Position numbers and translations under genes: made by a program. The notes under the pieces are model-generated. The model did no database searches. It was not told the origin of the DNA and was given only the letters and a program-made list of their open reading frames with translations. Of a stretch of 64,000 nucleotides of DNA, positions 25,950-34,326 are shown piece by piece. Numbering within the stretch: the stretch's first letter is position 1; each line of letters begins with the position of its first letter. The DNA comes from Bdellovibrionales bacterium (GTDB lineage: Bacteria > Myxococcota > XYA12-FULL-58-9 > SYDY01), in contig SYDY01000027.1 of assembly GCA_005801425.1 (NCBI GenBank), forward strand, positions 1 through 64,000, in the 5' to 3' direction.

Positions 25950-27543
25950 GCCTACTTCGTACCACATCTACGAAGAACTCTCAAACGCGGTTGACCCGAA
26001 GACAGCCTTCGGGCAACGTCGCTTCATGCGAGGAATACTGAATAAGTTGGGTCTCTACGGGACCCAATCGGGTGTGTGGTTTTCTGGTGAGCAAACCGCC
26101 AACGGAGGTCTGCTCGAAGTTACAACGCCTGTGGATGATAGCGTGATTGGCATGGTGCGTATGGCCACGCCGGAAGATTGCGATTGGATTATTGAAAAAT
26201 CTCACGAAGCATTTTTGACGTGGCGCAATGTGCCCGCACCGAAGCGTGGCGAGGTGGTACGGCAGATCGGCAATGTTTTGCGTGAGAACAAAGCACTTCT
26301 TGGCCGACTTGTTTCGCTTGAGTGCGGAAAAATTTTAGCCGAAGGCGAAGGCGAAGTTCAGGAGATGATCGATATTGCCGACTTCGCGGTGGGTTTATCG
26401 CGTCAACTGTATGGCTTAACGATTGCATCCGAACGTTTTGAACATCGCATGCTTGAACAATGGCATCCGCTGGGTGTTGTGGGTGTTATTTCTGCATTTA
26501 ATTTCCCTGTCGCGGTATGGGCGTGGAATGCGTTTCTTGCCCTCGTATGCGGCAATACTGTGGTTTGGAAGCCTTCAGAGAAAACACCGTTGTGTGCGAT
26601 CGCATTGCAGAAGATGCTTGAGCCCGTGCTTGAAGAAAATGGGTGTTTAGGGGTGCTTGCAATCGGAGTGGGCGGGGTCGATGTGGGTCATGCGCTTGCA
26701 TCACACGCGCGTGTGCCGTTGGTCTCCGCGACAGGTTCTACACGCATGGGCAAGGCGGTGAATCAAACTGTGGCAGCACGATTGGGACGATCGCTGCTTG
26801 AGCTTGGCGGCAACAATGCGCTTGTGGTTGATAGTTCTGCCGATTTGGATCTTGCGTTACGTGCTACTGTGTTTGGTGCAGTAGGAACCGCAGGACAACG
26901 CTGTACGACCACGCGTCGATTGCTGCTTCATCGTGATATTGCACCGCAGTTTGTTAAAAAGTTAATAGAGTCCTATGGCCAGGTTCGCATTGGATCCCCT
27001 TTGAAAGCCGAAACTCTCATGGGGCCGTTAATCGATCACCCAAGTGTTGATGCGATGCAAAAAGCACTTCAAGAAGCACGCGAACAGGGTGCCGAAATAT
27101 TGTACGGCGGTGATCGACTTTCCGGCGCATCCTATCCCGGAGGTGGTTATGTGCGTCCAGCGATTGTCAAAGCGCGTGCGGACATGCCCATTGTTCAAGA
27201 AGAGACCTTTGCACCTATTTTGTACGTGATCATTGTGGATAGCATGGATGAAGCCATTGCCATCCAAAACGATGTGCCTCAGGGACTGTCCAGTGCGATA
27301 TTTACCGATTCTGTGCGAAGTGCTGAACGGTTTCTTGCTGCGGATGGTTCCGATTGCGGCATTGCCAACGTCAACATCGGCACCAGCGGTGCTGAAATTG
27401 GTGGTGCATTTGGTGGCGAAAAAGCCACAGGTGGTGGTCGTGAATCCGGATCAGACGCTTGGAAAGTTTATATGCGAAGGCAAACACAAACCATCAATCG
27501 ATCCAATGCATTGCCTCTCGCGCAAGGGATTGTTTTTGAATAA
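25948..27543 (+). CDS. Aldehyde dehydrogenase, ALDH7/alpha-aminoadipic semialdehyde type
   Basis: A 531-residue NAD(P)-dependent dehydrogenase closely matching the ALDH7 (antiquitin) group, which oxidises alpha-aminoadipic semialdehyde in lysine breakdown. Seen: PAPKRGEVVRQIG, LVSLECGKILAEGEGEVQEMIDIADFAVGLSRQLYG, ISAFNFPVAVWAWN, LLELGGNNA (catalytic Glu), GTAGQRCTTTRR (catalytic Cys) and the signature end SGAEIGGAFGGEKATGGGRESGSDAWKVYMRRQT. An internal ATG at 26026 (MRGILNKLGLYG) aligns with the usual family start and would leave a normal divergent promoter gap. The longer start has AGAGGTGG upstream. The true substrate in this organism is inferred. Confidence 0.93.
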   Translation: MPTSYHIYEELSNAVDPKTAFGQRRFMRGILNKLGLYGTQSGVWFSGEQTANGGLLEVTTPVDDSVIGMVRMATPEDCDWIIEKSHEAFLTWRNVPAPKRGEVVRQIGNVLRENKALLGRLVSLECGKILAEGEGEVQEMIDIADFAVGLSRQLYGLTIASERFEHRMLEQWHPLGVVGVISAFNFPVAVWAWNAFLALVCGNTVVWKPSEKTPLCAIALQKMLEPVLEENGCLGVLAIGVGGVDVGHALASHARVPLVSATGSTRMGKAVNQTVAARLGRSLLELGGNNALVVDSSADLDLALRATVFGAVGTAGQRCTTTRRLLLHRDIAPQFVKKLIESYGQVRIGSPLKAETLMGPLIDHPSVDAMQKALQEAREQGAEILYGGDRLSGASYPGGGYVRPAIVKARADMPIVQEETFAPILYVIIVDSMDEAIAIQNDVPQGLSSAIFTDSVRSAERFLAADGSDCGIANVNIGTSGAEIGGAFGGEKATGGGRESGSDAWKVYMRRQTQTINRSNALPLAQGIVFE

Positions 27544-27615
27544 TGGTAACCGCTCAGGAGATCTGGGCCATCGTATCTAAAATTGTTTCAGCGATCTCTG
27601 TTTAAGCATATCGTT

Positions 27616-27772
27616 AGCGTTGCCTTGCCATCCGTGTGCAGGTCCTCGCACGTCCACAAAAGCCACGTGACGCGCATGACTTTTGACTTGAATGTGTGTT
27701 TCTTGAGCGCGTCACAACGCTTTTGTGTCTTGTGCTCCGGTCCGTTCACACGGCAAGTGGCAAGGCAACGCT
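27616..27772. repeat. Long palindromic (MITE-like) element, copy A
   Basis: An imperfect palindrome of about 157 bp. The ends AGCGTTGCCTTGCCA and TGGCAAGGCAACGCT are exact inverted repeats, and the arms continue to pair inward (CCGTGTG with CACACGG, CACAAAAGC with GCTTTTGTG, GTGACGCGC with GCGCGTCAC) around a loop of about 30 bases. No coding frame is convincing. A second copy lies inverted 190 bp away. It could be a miniature inverted-repeat element or a structured RNA gene. Confidence 0.8.
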
Positions 27773-27961
27773 GTTTAGGGTTCGATGATTTTTCAGCCAT
27801 CGCAGAGCCGGAGTTCCCGATTTTGCGGGGATGGCATCTTGATATGATCGGGCTGCATATCTACATATGTGACCAAGAGCGAGATACACGGGGTTCAATT
27901 TCAATCATAGAATGTTATCTGTTCTCTTTTGGTATACATGGTTAGTGTGACATGACAGCAA
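27773..27961. other. Spacer between the two long palindromes
   Basis: About 190 bases without a convincing gene on either strand. It contains a weak hairpin (TTCCCGATTTTGCGGGGATGG, near 27812-27832) resembling a decayed REP unit. Open frames crossing it also cross the palindromes and show no family resemblance. Confidence 0.4.
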
Positions 27962-28116
27962 GCAGTGTCTCGCCACTTGCCGTGTGAACGGACCGGAGCA
28001 CAAGACACAAAAGCGTTGTGACGCGTTTAAAAAATCCACTTCACATCAAAATTTTATGCGCGTCACGTGGCTTTTGTGGACGTGCGAGGACCTGCACACG
28101 GATGGCGAGATACTGC
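27962..28116. repeat. Long palindromic (MITE-like) element, copy B (inverted)
   Basis: The same element as copy A in opposite orientation. Read on the minus strand, its two arms (about 50 and 55 bases) are identical to those of copy A, while the loop between them differs and the outermost paired bases are different (GCAGTGTCTCGCCA pairing with TGGCGAGATACTGC, one mismatch). Outer ends that differ between copies yet still pair within each copy suggest that the fold itself is kept. It ends about 30 bp from the stop of the diguanylate cyclase gene. Confidence 0.8.
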
Positions 28117-28147
28117 AAAAAAATAAGGATTTAAGCTTCGGAATTTC

Positions 28148-29092
28148 TTAGCACTGCTCAGAAACCCGGTTTTTACCTGCCAATTTACTTTTTCGCAAAG
28201 CAATATCGGCATGCGCGAGAAGGTCGGTGATAGAATGTGTTTCAGCTGGAACTGGGCACACGCCCAAGCTGATGGTCTGTTGCATGGTGTGCTCTTTGAT
28301 CTTGATGGGGCGTTCAGCAACGGCCTGTCGAACACGCTCAGCAAATCGAATGGCTTCATCAGAATGGTCACTGGGCAAAAGGATCAGAAATTCGTCGCCA
28401 CCAATGCGTCCCACGTGGTCCATCGATCGTGCCGCGCCTCGAATACGATGCGATATTTCCTTAAGAAACAGATCGCCGATATCATGGCCGAAGGTATCGT
28501 TGATCTTTTTGAAATTATCACAGTCCACAATAACGGCATGCAAGGGCTGACTGTATCGCGAAGCTCGCTCGAGATCGAGAAGCAAAATATGCTCAAGTCC
28601 TCGCCGGTTGAGTATCTCGGTGAGTGGGTCTAAAAATGCCAGGTGTTCGAGTTTTTCGTTGGCCTTTTCCAGCTGTGATTGAACGCGAAATCTTTCAATC
28701 GCATAGCGGATCGAACGGAGCAGTAGATCTCCAGGAATATTCCCTTTGATGATATAATCCTGAACGCCTTTATGCAAAGCATCCAGGGCGACGGATTCTT
28801 CATTGAGACTGGTAAGAATGACGACAGGGATCCGAATAAGTCCTGATGATTTCCACTCATCGAGCAACGAAAATGCATTGCCATCTGGAAGCTGAAAGTC
28901 CAAGAGCACACAATCGAAGGTGTGCCTTTGAAGTGCATCGAGCGCAGAATAGGTATCACTTACATGCTCAACGTCCACGAGCCGGGAATTTTCCGTTGCA
29001 TGGAGTGCGCGCATAACGCTCATGCGATCGACTTCATCATCCTCGATATAGAGGAGTTTGATTCGTTCAGTGGGCCACGTGCAGCTTGTCAT
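28148..29092 (-). CDS. Response regulator with GGDEF output (diguanylate cyclase)
   Basis: A 314-residue protein: a receiver domain (LLYIEDDEVDR acidic pocket, LLDFQLPDG phospho-acceptor Asp), then a linker helix and a GGDEF domain starting LAFLDPLTEILNRRGLE. The catalytic motif is intact (RIGGDEFLIL), and RSMD lies five residues before it, matching the RxxD product-inhibition site. It should make cyclic di-GMP when phosphorylated. The ATG at 29092 overlaps the stop of the upstream receiver gene by one base (TGATG), so it is the last gene of the monooxygenase-signalling operon. Confidence 0.92.
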   Translation of the reverse strand: MTSCTWPTERIKLLYIEDDEVDRMSVMRALHATENSRLVDVEHVSDTYSALDALQRHTFDCVLLDFQLPDGNAFSLLDEWKSSGLIRIPVVILTSLNEESVALDALHKGVQDYIIKGNIPGDLLLRSIRYAIERFRVQSQLEKANEKLEHLAFLDPLTEILNRRGLEHILLLDLERASRYSQPLHAVIVDCDNFKKINDTFGHDIGDLFLKEISHRIRGAARSMDHVGRIGGDEFLILLPSDHSDEAIRFAERVRQAVAERPIKIKEHTMQQTISLGVCPVPAETHSITDLLAHADIALRKSKLAGKNRVSEQC

Positions 29093-29514
29093 CAGGGGAT
29101 CTCCACAACCATCCAATAGGCATCAAGCATTTTGACGAGTCTTATAAAGTCGAGGCCAACATTCGATTTGACGATGTAGCCGGCAATACATTTGCGGTAC
29201 GCTGCGAGCTTATCTTCCTCAGCAGATGATGTTGTAAGTACAAAAATAGTAGCTCGGCTGTGTTCTGGATCATTGCGGATCTCAGTAAGAAATTCCACAC
29301 CATTCATGCGTGGCATATTCAGATCAAGAAGAATAATGTAGGGTTTGGGAACCGCAGGGACGCCTTGGCCACGCAGCATTTCAAGTGCCTCGATGCCATC
29401 GTGGGCAACAAGAAGTGGATTTCCTATTTTGCTTTCACGGAAAGCGCGTTTGATCGCCATGATGTCAACATCATCGTCGTCAATGAGAAGAATATGAACC
29501 GGTTGTGTTGTCAT
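29092..29514 (-). CDS. Single-domain response regulator
   Basis: A 140-residue stand-alone receiver. Seen: the acidic pocket ILLIDDDDVD, the phospho-acceptor Asp64 in ILLDLNMPRMNG, the Thr in FVLTTSS and the Lys in YIVKSN. There is no output domain. It resembles the Rcp1/CheY-like receivers that act as phosphate carriers for PAS or phytochrome-type kinases. Flanked by the kinase (9 bp gap) and by the receiver-GGDEF protein (overlap), it may relay between them. Confidence 0.93.
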   Translation of the reverse strand: MTTQPVHILLIDDDDVDIMAIKRAFRESKIGNPLLVAHDGIEALEMLRGQGVPAVPKPYIILLDLNMPRMNGVEFLTEIRNDPEHSRATIFVLTTSSAEEDKLAAYRKCIAGYIVKSNVGLDFIRLVKMLDAYWMVVEIP

Positions 29515-29523
29515 GATACACCT

Positions 29524-30966
29524 TTATTTTTTACCCGTTTTAACCCTAGGCATGTTTTTGGGCCAAGTGAAGGAAAATGTTGAACCTCGATCCTTGGATT
29601 CAAGTGTGATGGTACCACCAGCCTGCTTTACGAGTTTTTTTACGAGGGATAAACCAATGCCACTGCCTTCGACAGAATCGCGAGGCTTAAGTGTTTGAAA
29701 CATTTGAAATATTTTATCGTGAAATTTGCTAGGGATCCCAGGGCCATCATCAGCGACGATGAAGTTGAAAAATGCTGTATTTTTTGCATCTTGGGCCGAG
29801 ATTGTAATGCACCCATTGGTGCGATCATGGTGTTTGATGGCATTTCCTATGAGGTTCATGAACACGCGTTTCAGTGACAATGGGGTCGTTGTTAAAATGG
29901 GCATGGGGTGCGTGATATTAATTGTAAAACCAGCGGGGATGTTTAATAGGTCGATGACCTCTTTGATGAGGGCTTTCGTATCGACCAACTCGACATTTTC
30001 TAAATCCTTTCCAGCCCGTGCATAGTCTAAAATATCCGTGAGAAGATGATCCATTCTTTTAACGCGCCCACGCAGGAGCTTCATGTGTTCTTGGCGTTCT
30101 CCAACAAGAACGTCTTTAAGATCCTCAATGAGCCATTGCGAAAGCGAGTCAATGGCACGCAGGGGTGCACGGAGATCATGGGAAGCGGCGTAGGCGAATT
30201 GCTGAAGTTCTGAGTTGACGTGTTCTAGCTCACCGTTGATTCGTGTCAGTGTGTTTTGGAACTCTTTTTGCTCTGTGATGTCGATGCATGAACCGATGAA
30301 ACCTATCATGGTGCCATCTTCTTGAAAGCGTGGCACACCTTGGTCGTAAATCCATCGGTATTCGCCATCGGCGCGGCGAAGACGATACTCCATGACAAAA
30401 GATTGTCCTTCTACAAAGTGTTCCATATAGGTGTGCATACAACGTTGGAAATCTTCAAAGTGCACACCTTCGACCCAACCGACGCCAAGTTCCTGCTCAA
30501 TCGTTCTTCCTGTGAAGTGCAGCCATCCTTCATTGAAAAAATAGCATTCGGAATCGACTCCTGCCATCCAGATCATGACAGGCGCGTAATCGGCCATGAC
30601 CCGAAAGCGTGTTTCGAGTTCTCGAATTTGTTGACCTGTGTGTGCCTGTTCGGAGATGTGGCGAACAAAGGTGACGGTACCGCGTTGACTGCGGACCATG
30701 CGTCCTTCGTACCAGCTTGAGGTATTGGGCGTGGGGAGTTCGTATTCGAATGTCTCCACACCGCCTTCTAGAAGCACACGTGCGCTTCGATCCAGGATGA
30801 GCTTACTTACGTCTAGGGGAAATACTTCACGTATATGTTTACCACGCGTCCATTTTGGCCATTTTTCCATGGGTTTGGGGGGATTGTGAAACGAAAGACA
30901 TACACCTTTAGGATCAAGTTCGAAGGCCATGTCGGGAAGAAGATCTAAAAGTGCAGGGTCGCTCAT
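29524..30966 (-). CDS. PAS-domain sensor histidine kinase
   Basis: A 480-residue soluble kinase with two N-terminal PAS-like regions. The first spans about 1-120 (SDPALLDLLPDMAFELDPKG); the second, about 130-250, shows MIWMAGVDSECYFFNEGWLHFTGRT and the PAC-like EYRLRRADGEYRWIYDQGVPRF. Then come the phospho-acceptor FAYAASHDLRAPLRAID and an ATPase domain with the N box (NLIGNAIKHHD), G1 (VADDGPGIP) and G2 (GSGIGLSLVKKL). No membrane helix is seen, so the signal is probably cytoplasmic. Its ATG overlaps the tmoE-like stop (ATGA), placing it in the same transcript as the monooxygenase. Confidence 0.94.
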   Translation of the reverse strand: MSDPALLDLLPDMAFELDPKGVCLSFHNPPKPMEKWPKWTRGKHIREVFPLDVSKLILDRSARVLLEGGVETFEYELPTPNTSSWYEGRMVRSQRGTVTFVRHISEQAHTGQQIRELETRFRVMADYAPVMIWMAGVDSECYFFNEGWLHFTGRTIEQELGVGWVEGVHFEDFQRCMHTYMEHFVEGQSFVMEYRLRRADGEYRWIYDQGVPRFQEDGTMIGFIGSCIDITEQKEFQNTLTRINGELEHVNSELQQFAYAASHDLRAPLRAIDSLSQWLIEDLKDVLVGERQEHMKLLRGRVKRMDHLLTDILDYARAGKDLENVELVDTKALIKEVIDLLNIPAGFTINITHPMPILTTTPLSLKRVFMNLIGNAIKHHDRTNGCITISAQDAKNTAFFNFIVADDGPGIPSKFHDKIFQMFQTLKPRDSVEGSGIGLSLVKKLVKQAGGTITLESKDRGSTFSFTWPKNMPRVKTGKK

Positions 30967-31931
30967 GCTGAGATCCCTTCAAGACCGGCTTCACGCCAGA
31001 GTTTGTTTTGTAGTTGACGTACCGACGTACGTACGGATGCTCCTTTCGTTTCAAAAAGAGAAAGAAAAGGTGCAATCGCAGCGTCACAGATCGGCACCCA
31101 TTTTTCGATCCAGCTCTGCACGAACATGGCATTTTTAGGCGATTCGGTGATGCAAAATGTGACGAATGCTTGCATCCATTCGCGATGCCAGCGTGTATCC
31201 TCCTCAAGAGAAGCTAGGACTTTTGTGAGGATCTCGTCACCTGAGCGTTCAGCGAGACATGCCAATTGGGTGAGAAATAGGGCATCGAATGCGGGTTTTA
31301 GAACGAGGTTGAGTGCGGTGATTGTTTCACCCCACGCATATGTGACGAGAAGTTTTTCGATAGCCATCCGCATGGGTTGCCACATGGGATCTTCTTGCCA
31401 AAGGGCTTTTCCTGATTGAGCGAACTTGGGATGCGTGATCTGTATTTGACGGAGACGATAGGCAAAGCGTTGGGTACGTCGCATTTCGTCGGCCGCTTGG
31501 AGTGCACAGGTGACAACCAAGCGACCACTTGGCGCGATGTGCCCCACGTATGCTGCAATCATTTGCAAGCCGTGGGTTGGATAAAGAATGGGACCCAAGA
31601 TCCCACTCAGCGTTGCCAGCCACTGGGGTGTTAGGCGTTGATCGTATCCTGTCTCGTCGACGGATCGCAGAAGGCCATCGACGTAGATCTCCTTCTCATT
31701 CTGAAGCATCGTATATTTCGTATACGTGGTTTCACGCGGATCTCGGAATTGCTCCCAATCGGTTACTTGAAGCGGACAGTTTTTCTGTTGTGTGAGCAAC
31801 CATTCGCCAGACGGGGTATGAACTTCAAAGCCTCGATTGGTGTAATAAAGAAGTTTTGATGTGCTGATATCATAATCCGACGGCTTTTTTTTCAAACCTT
31901 CAAGATGCCACCACGTACGTTGTGCTGTCAT
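30963..31931 (-). CDS. tmoE: Toluene/alkene monooxygenase hydroxylase beta subunit
   Basis: A 322-residue subunit pairing with the diiron alpha chain. Seen: the N-terminal MTAQRTWWHLEGLKKKPSDYDISTSKLLYY, close to the TmoE/TouE start, and a helical body with long amphipathic segments and no metal motif, as expected. The ATG shares one base with the tmoD-like stop (TAATG), and the gene's own stop overlaps the kinase start. Beta subunits of this kind are found in toluene, alkene and isoprene monooxygenases. Identification rests on the N-terminal motif, size and operon position. Confidence 0.88.
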   Translation of the reverse strand: MTAQRTWWHLEGLKKKPSDYDISTSKLLYYTNRGFEVHTPSGEWLLTQQKNCPLQVTDWEQFRDPRETTYTKYTMLQNEKEIYVDGLLRSVDETGYDQRLTPQWLATLSGILGPILYPTHGLQMIAAYVGHIAPSGRLVVTCALQAADEMRRTQRFAYRLRQIQITHPKFAQSGKALWQEDPMWQPMRMAIEKLLVTYAWGETITALNLVLKPAFDALFLTQLACLAERSGDEILTKVLASLEEDTRWHREWMQAFVTFCITESPKNAMFVQSWIEKWVPICDAAIAPFLSLFETKGASVRTSVRQLQNKLWREAGLEGISA

Positions 31932-32227
31932 TATTTCCCAAAGGCCCAAATGGCCTCCTCCTCATTGATGGTCAACTTGCCTTTAAACGATGGCATGCAA
32001 AGTTCGAGATCACCTGGCAATAGGAATGGACGTCCGAGTGCTTGTTCGACAGCCGATCGTTTGAGTGTGCATTGCATAGGAACGGACACGCGGAGATAGG
32101 AACCTCGATCAAGGACAACGACACCCTTATTCAACTTTCGGATTGCTGTGACGATGGCATTTGCAACATCACCGACTTCGAGAACCGGACCTACGCTATT
32201 GCTCTGCTCGCTAGGTATTGGCTTCAT
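31931..32227 (-). CDS. tmoD: Monooxygenase effector (coupling) protein
   Basis: A 98-residue protein in the place and size of TmoD, the cofactor-less protein that binds the hydroxylase and couples electron use to oxygenation. Seen: SVGPVLEVGDVANAIVTAIR, then VVVLDRGSYLRVSVPMQCTLKRSAVEQALGRPF and LELCMPSFKGKLTINEEEAIW. The last part parallels the '[25 protein letters not shown]' region of TmoD. The start at 32227 lies inside the end of the Rieske gene; a longer frame to 32281 has no similarity. Confidence 0.88.
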   Translation of the reverse strand: MKPIPSEQSNSVGPVLEVGDVANAIVTAIRKLNKGVVVLDRGSYLRVSVPMQCTLKRSAVEQALGRPFLLPGDLELCMPSFKGKLTINEEEAIWAFGK

Positions 32228-32552
32228 GGTGTGTTCCGGGTGGGTTTGGTGGAATATCAACCAGTATATTGCCATCGACAATTTTTACGTCGAAAGGACG
32301 CAAGCAAACCGACCGAGGATTGATCCCTTGGCCTGTGCGCGCATCGTAGGAGTAGAAATGTGCACAACATGTGAGTACATCATCTTGTAGCAAGCCTTCG
32401 CTGATGGCCACTCCCAAATGGGCACAACGATCTTCGTAGGCATAGATGGTTTCATCGATGCGGACGAGTAGGACTTTCGTACCTTCAATTTCACATCCGA
32501 TCATATCACCTTGCCAGAGTTCATCGACGGGCATTATTTTTTGGAATGCCAT
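32211..32552 (-). CDS. tmoC: Rieske-type ferredoxin of the monooxygenase
   Basis: A 113-residue [2Fe-2S] protein. The Rieske ligands are clear: CAHLG (CxH) and, 19 residues on, CCAHFYSYD (CxxH). Sequence around GQGINPRSVCLRPFDVKIVDGNILV parallels the [25 protein letters not shown] region of TmoC. It passes electrons from a reductase to the diiron hydroxylase. The ATG overlaps the tmoB stop by one base (TGATG). No gene for the reductase partner (TmoF-like) is present next to it or elsewhere in the window. Confidence 0.93.
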   Translation of the reverse strand: MAFQKIMPVDELWQGDMIGCEIEGTKVLLVRIDETIYAYEDRCAHLGVAISEGLLQDDVLTCCAHFYSYDARTGQGINPRSVCLRPFDVKIVDGNILVDIPPNPPGTHHEANT

Positions 32553-32794
32553 CAAATATTCTCCGCAATCACATCGATTCGATCGAGTGCAGAAAGGCCG
32601 ACTTCAGCGATGGTGAGTTCAGGATCTAGAAGTTCTCCATGACGGTAGACTTGTGCATATGTTTTGGGTTTGACGCGGACCGAGGCGGCTTCTTGTAGAC
32701 TTGCTGCGAGATCTTTGATCCTGTCTGTGTCATGCACGAGAACGACCAGCCCGATGGTATCGCCTTTTAAGAATCCAAAGAGAGGTACAAGCAT
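32552..32794 (-). CDS. tmoB: Toluene/alkene monooxygenase hydroxylase gamma subunit
   Basis: An 80-residue protein of the TmoB type. Seen: MLVPLFGFLKGDTIGLVVLV at the start and ELLDPELTIAEVGLSALDRIDVIAENI at the end, matching the terminal 'ELFPRDMTIAESGLNPTEVIDVVFEE' pattern of TmoB. A longer open frame begins inside tmoA, but the ATG at 32794, two bases after the tmoA stop and preceded by AAAGG, is the proper start. This small subunit has a ubiquitin-like fold in known structures. Confidence 0.9.
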   Translation of the reverse strand: MLVPLFGFLKGDTIGLVVLVHDTDRIKDLAASLQEAASVRVKPKTYAQVYRHGELLDPELTIAEVGLSALDRIDVIAENI

Positions 32795-32798
32795 GGCA

Positions 32799-34274
32799 TT
32801 AACCTTTCGATAATTGCATCCAAGGGTATCTGCCTCCCGCAACATCTTTGCCCCATATGCTCGGCGTGAGATCGAAGTATCGTAGGAGTTCAAACAGATT
32901 GCCTGGCGCTTCTCCACTGAGGATCCGCATCACAACATCTTTGTGATGCTCATAACGTTCTGGCTCGCTTTCGAAGATCCAACGGCATGGTTTCGAACAG
33001 AAGACATACTTGCGCGCGCCGCGCGTGATCACCTCCGCGGAGTTACGTTCCGGCGAACCACCACACAAGACGAGCTGACAGAGGTTGCAAAAAGTAACGG
33101 GTGTTGCACCATGGGTGTACCACTCGACGCCAGGGCCAGATTTACGCCAGCGGTTTGTGATTTGCTCCCAGATGGGATCGAAAAGCGGCCAGGTCTTTGC
33201 ATATTTTTCCTGAAGCCAGGTTCTTTCTTCTGGACCTGGCAGTGCGAAGTTGAACCAGGTTGTTGCACGGTATGTGTAAGCACTTGCGTAAACCATGTGA
33301 TGGTAGGTGTCGATGGCATCCAGGAACTGTTGCCAGTACCATGGCAATGCGAGCCCCATTTCTTCAAGTGAGCGCTTGAACTGATCGAGCACCCATTCTT
33401 GCATGAATTCTTTAAATGATTGTGTCCGATGTTTGAGCGGCGTCAGGTAATCCATGCTGAAGCCGGTGATGACGGCAAAGAAAAGCCAGTTTCGCCAGAA
33501 CCATTTGTCGACCAGATATTGGGCACGCTTGGGATCGTGCGCGATTATTTTTTGGAGGACGGGATGCCCTATTTGGGCGTGACGTGCTTCATCGGTTTGG
33601 ATGCTTTTGACCATTTTCTCGAACATGCGATCGCCGGCAGCATGTGCCATGGTCGATAGACCAATGAACTGGAGATTGGTGAAGCCGGTTTCAAAAACAA
33701 AATTGGTGCCGACAGCGAACTCCATGGGATCTGATGTGATAAGGAGTTCATCGACGAGATGACGGCCTGCGATGGCAATCCAGTTGTTGGTGTGAAAAAA
33801 TTTGTGGGTCCAGTCAAATTGAGGATCCCATCGGACCAATTCGTGCATGATGAGCAGTGGGATCTGGGCGTGACGAAGTTCATCCAATGCGCCGAGGAGT
33901 GCTGTTGTGCGCCATGCGCTATCGCGCCCAAAGCGGGCCGCGCGAAGATTCCCCACAACTGCTGCAAATTCAGCCAATGCAAGTGTTGCCGCGTGGAGCT
34001 TTAATCCGTTGATCCAAGAAGGGTCATGTTTCTGAAAGTCCTCCACCTTGCCGACGGCATCACGCACCGCATGGACGGAAGCTTCTTTGATGGACTGATT
34101 TTTTACGTATTCTGTGTAGGATGTACGATAGGGTTCATCCCAATCCTTCCATGTTTCGGCTGTGAGCCATGGGGAACCGCTGATTTCTTCGGGAAAGACC
34201 TCTCGTTCCTCAACATAAGAGAAGTCCCAATCGAGCTTTCGTGCTAGATCGAGCCAGTCGTCGCGCTTTAGCAT
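32799..34274 (-). CDS. tmoA: Toluene/alkene-type diiron monooxygenase alpha subunit
   Basis: A 491-residue catalytic subunit. Both diiron half-sites are seen: the Glu of LALAEFAAV with DELRHAQ, then the Glu of FETGFTNLQFIG with TDEARHAQIG (ExxH pairs). The stretch KHRTQSFKEFMQEWVLDQFKRSLEEMGL matches TmoA closely. Near the C-terminus four Cys (CNLCQ and FCSKPC within a YHS-like segment) could bind a metal, as in alkene and phenol hydroxylases. The residue before the first Glu is Ala, where toluene-4-monooxygenase has Gly. A GGGGAG site precedes the ATG at 34274. Toluene, alkene or isoprene are all possible substrates. Confidence 0.93.
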   Translation of the reverse strand: MLKRDDWLDLARKLDWDFSYVEEREVFPEEISGSPWLTAETWKDWDEPYRTSYTEYVKNQSIKEASVHAVRDAVGKVEDFQKHDPSWINGLKLHAATLALAEFAAVVGNLRAARFGRDSAWRTTALLGALDELRHAQIPLLIMHELVRWDPQFDWTHKFFHTNNWIAIAGRHLVDELLITSDPMEFAVGTNFVFETGFTNLQFIGLSTMAHAAGDRMFEKMVKSIQTDEARHAQIGHPVLQKIIAHDPKRAQYLVDKWFWRNWLFFAVITGFSMDYLTPLKHRTQSFKEFMQEWVLDQFKRSLEEMGLALPWYWQQFLDAIDTYHHMVYASAYTYRATTWFNFALPGPEERTWLQEKYAKTWPLFDPIWEQITNRWRKSGPGVEWYTHGATPVTFCNLCQLVLCGGSPERNSAEVITRGARKYVFCSKPCRWIFESEPERYEHHKDVVMRILSGEAPGNLFELLRYFDLTPSIWGKDVAGGRYPWMQLSKG

Positions 34275-34326
34275 GGCGCTCCCCATCGGTTATCCGATTT
34301 ATCATCATGAGAAATAGGGCATGATG

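Noticed and set aside
27583-27945. A 120-codon plus-strand frame after the aldehyde dehydrogenase gene
   Set aside because: It runs across the first long palindrome and the spacer, has no ribosome site or family resemblance, and its openness is explained by the repeat.
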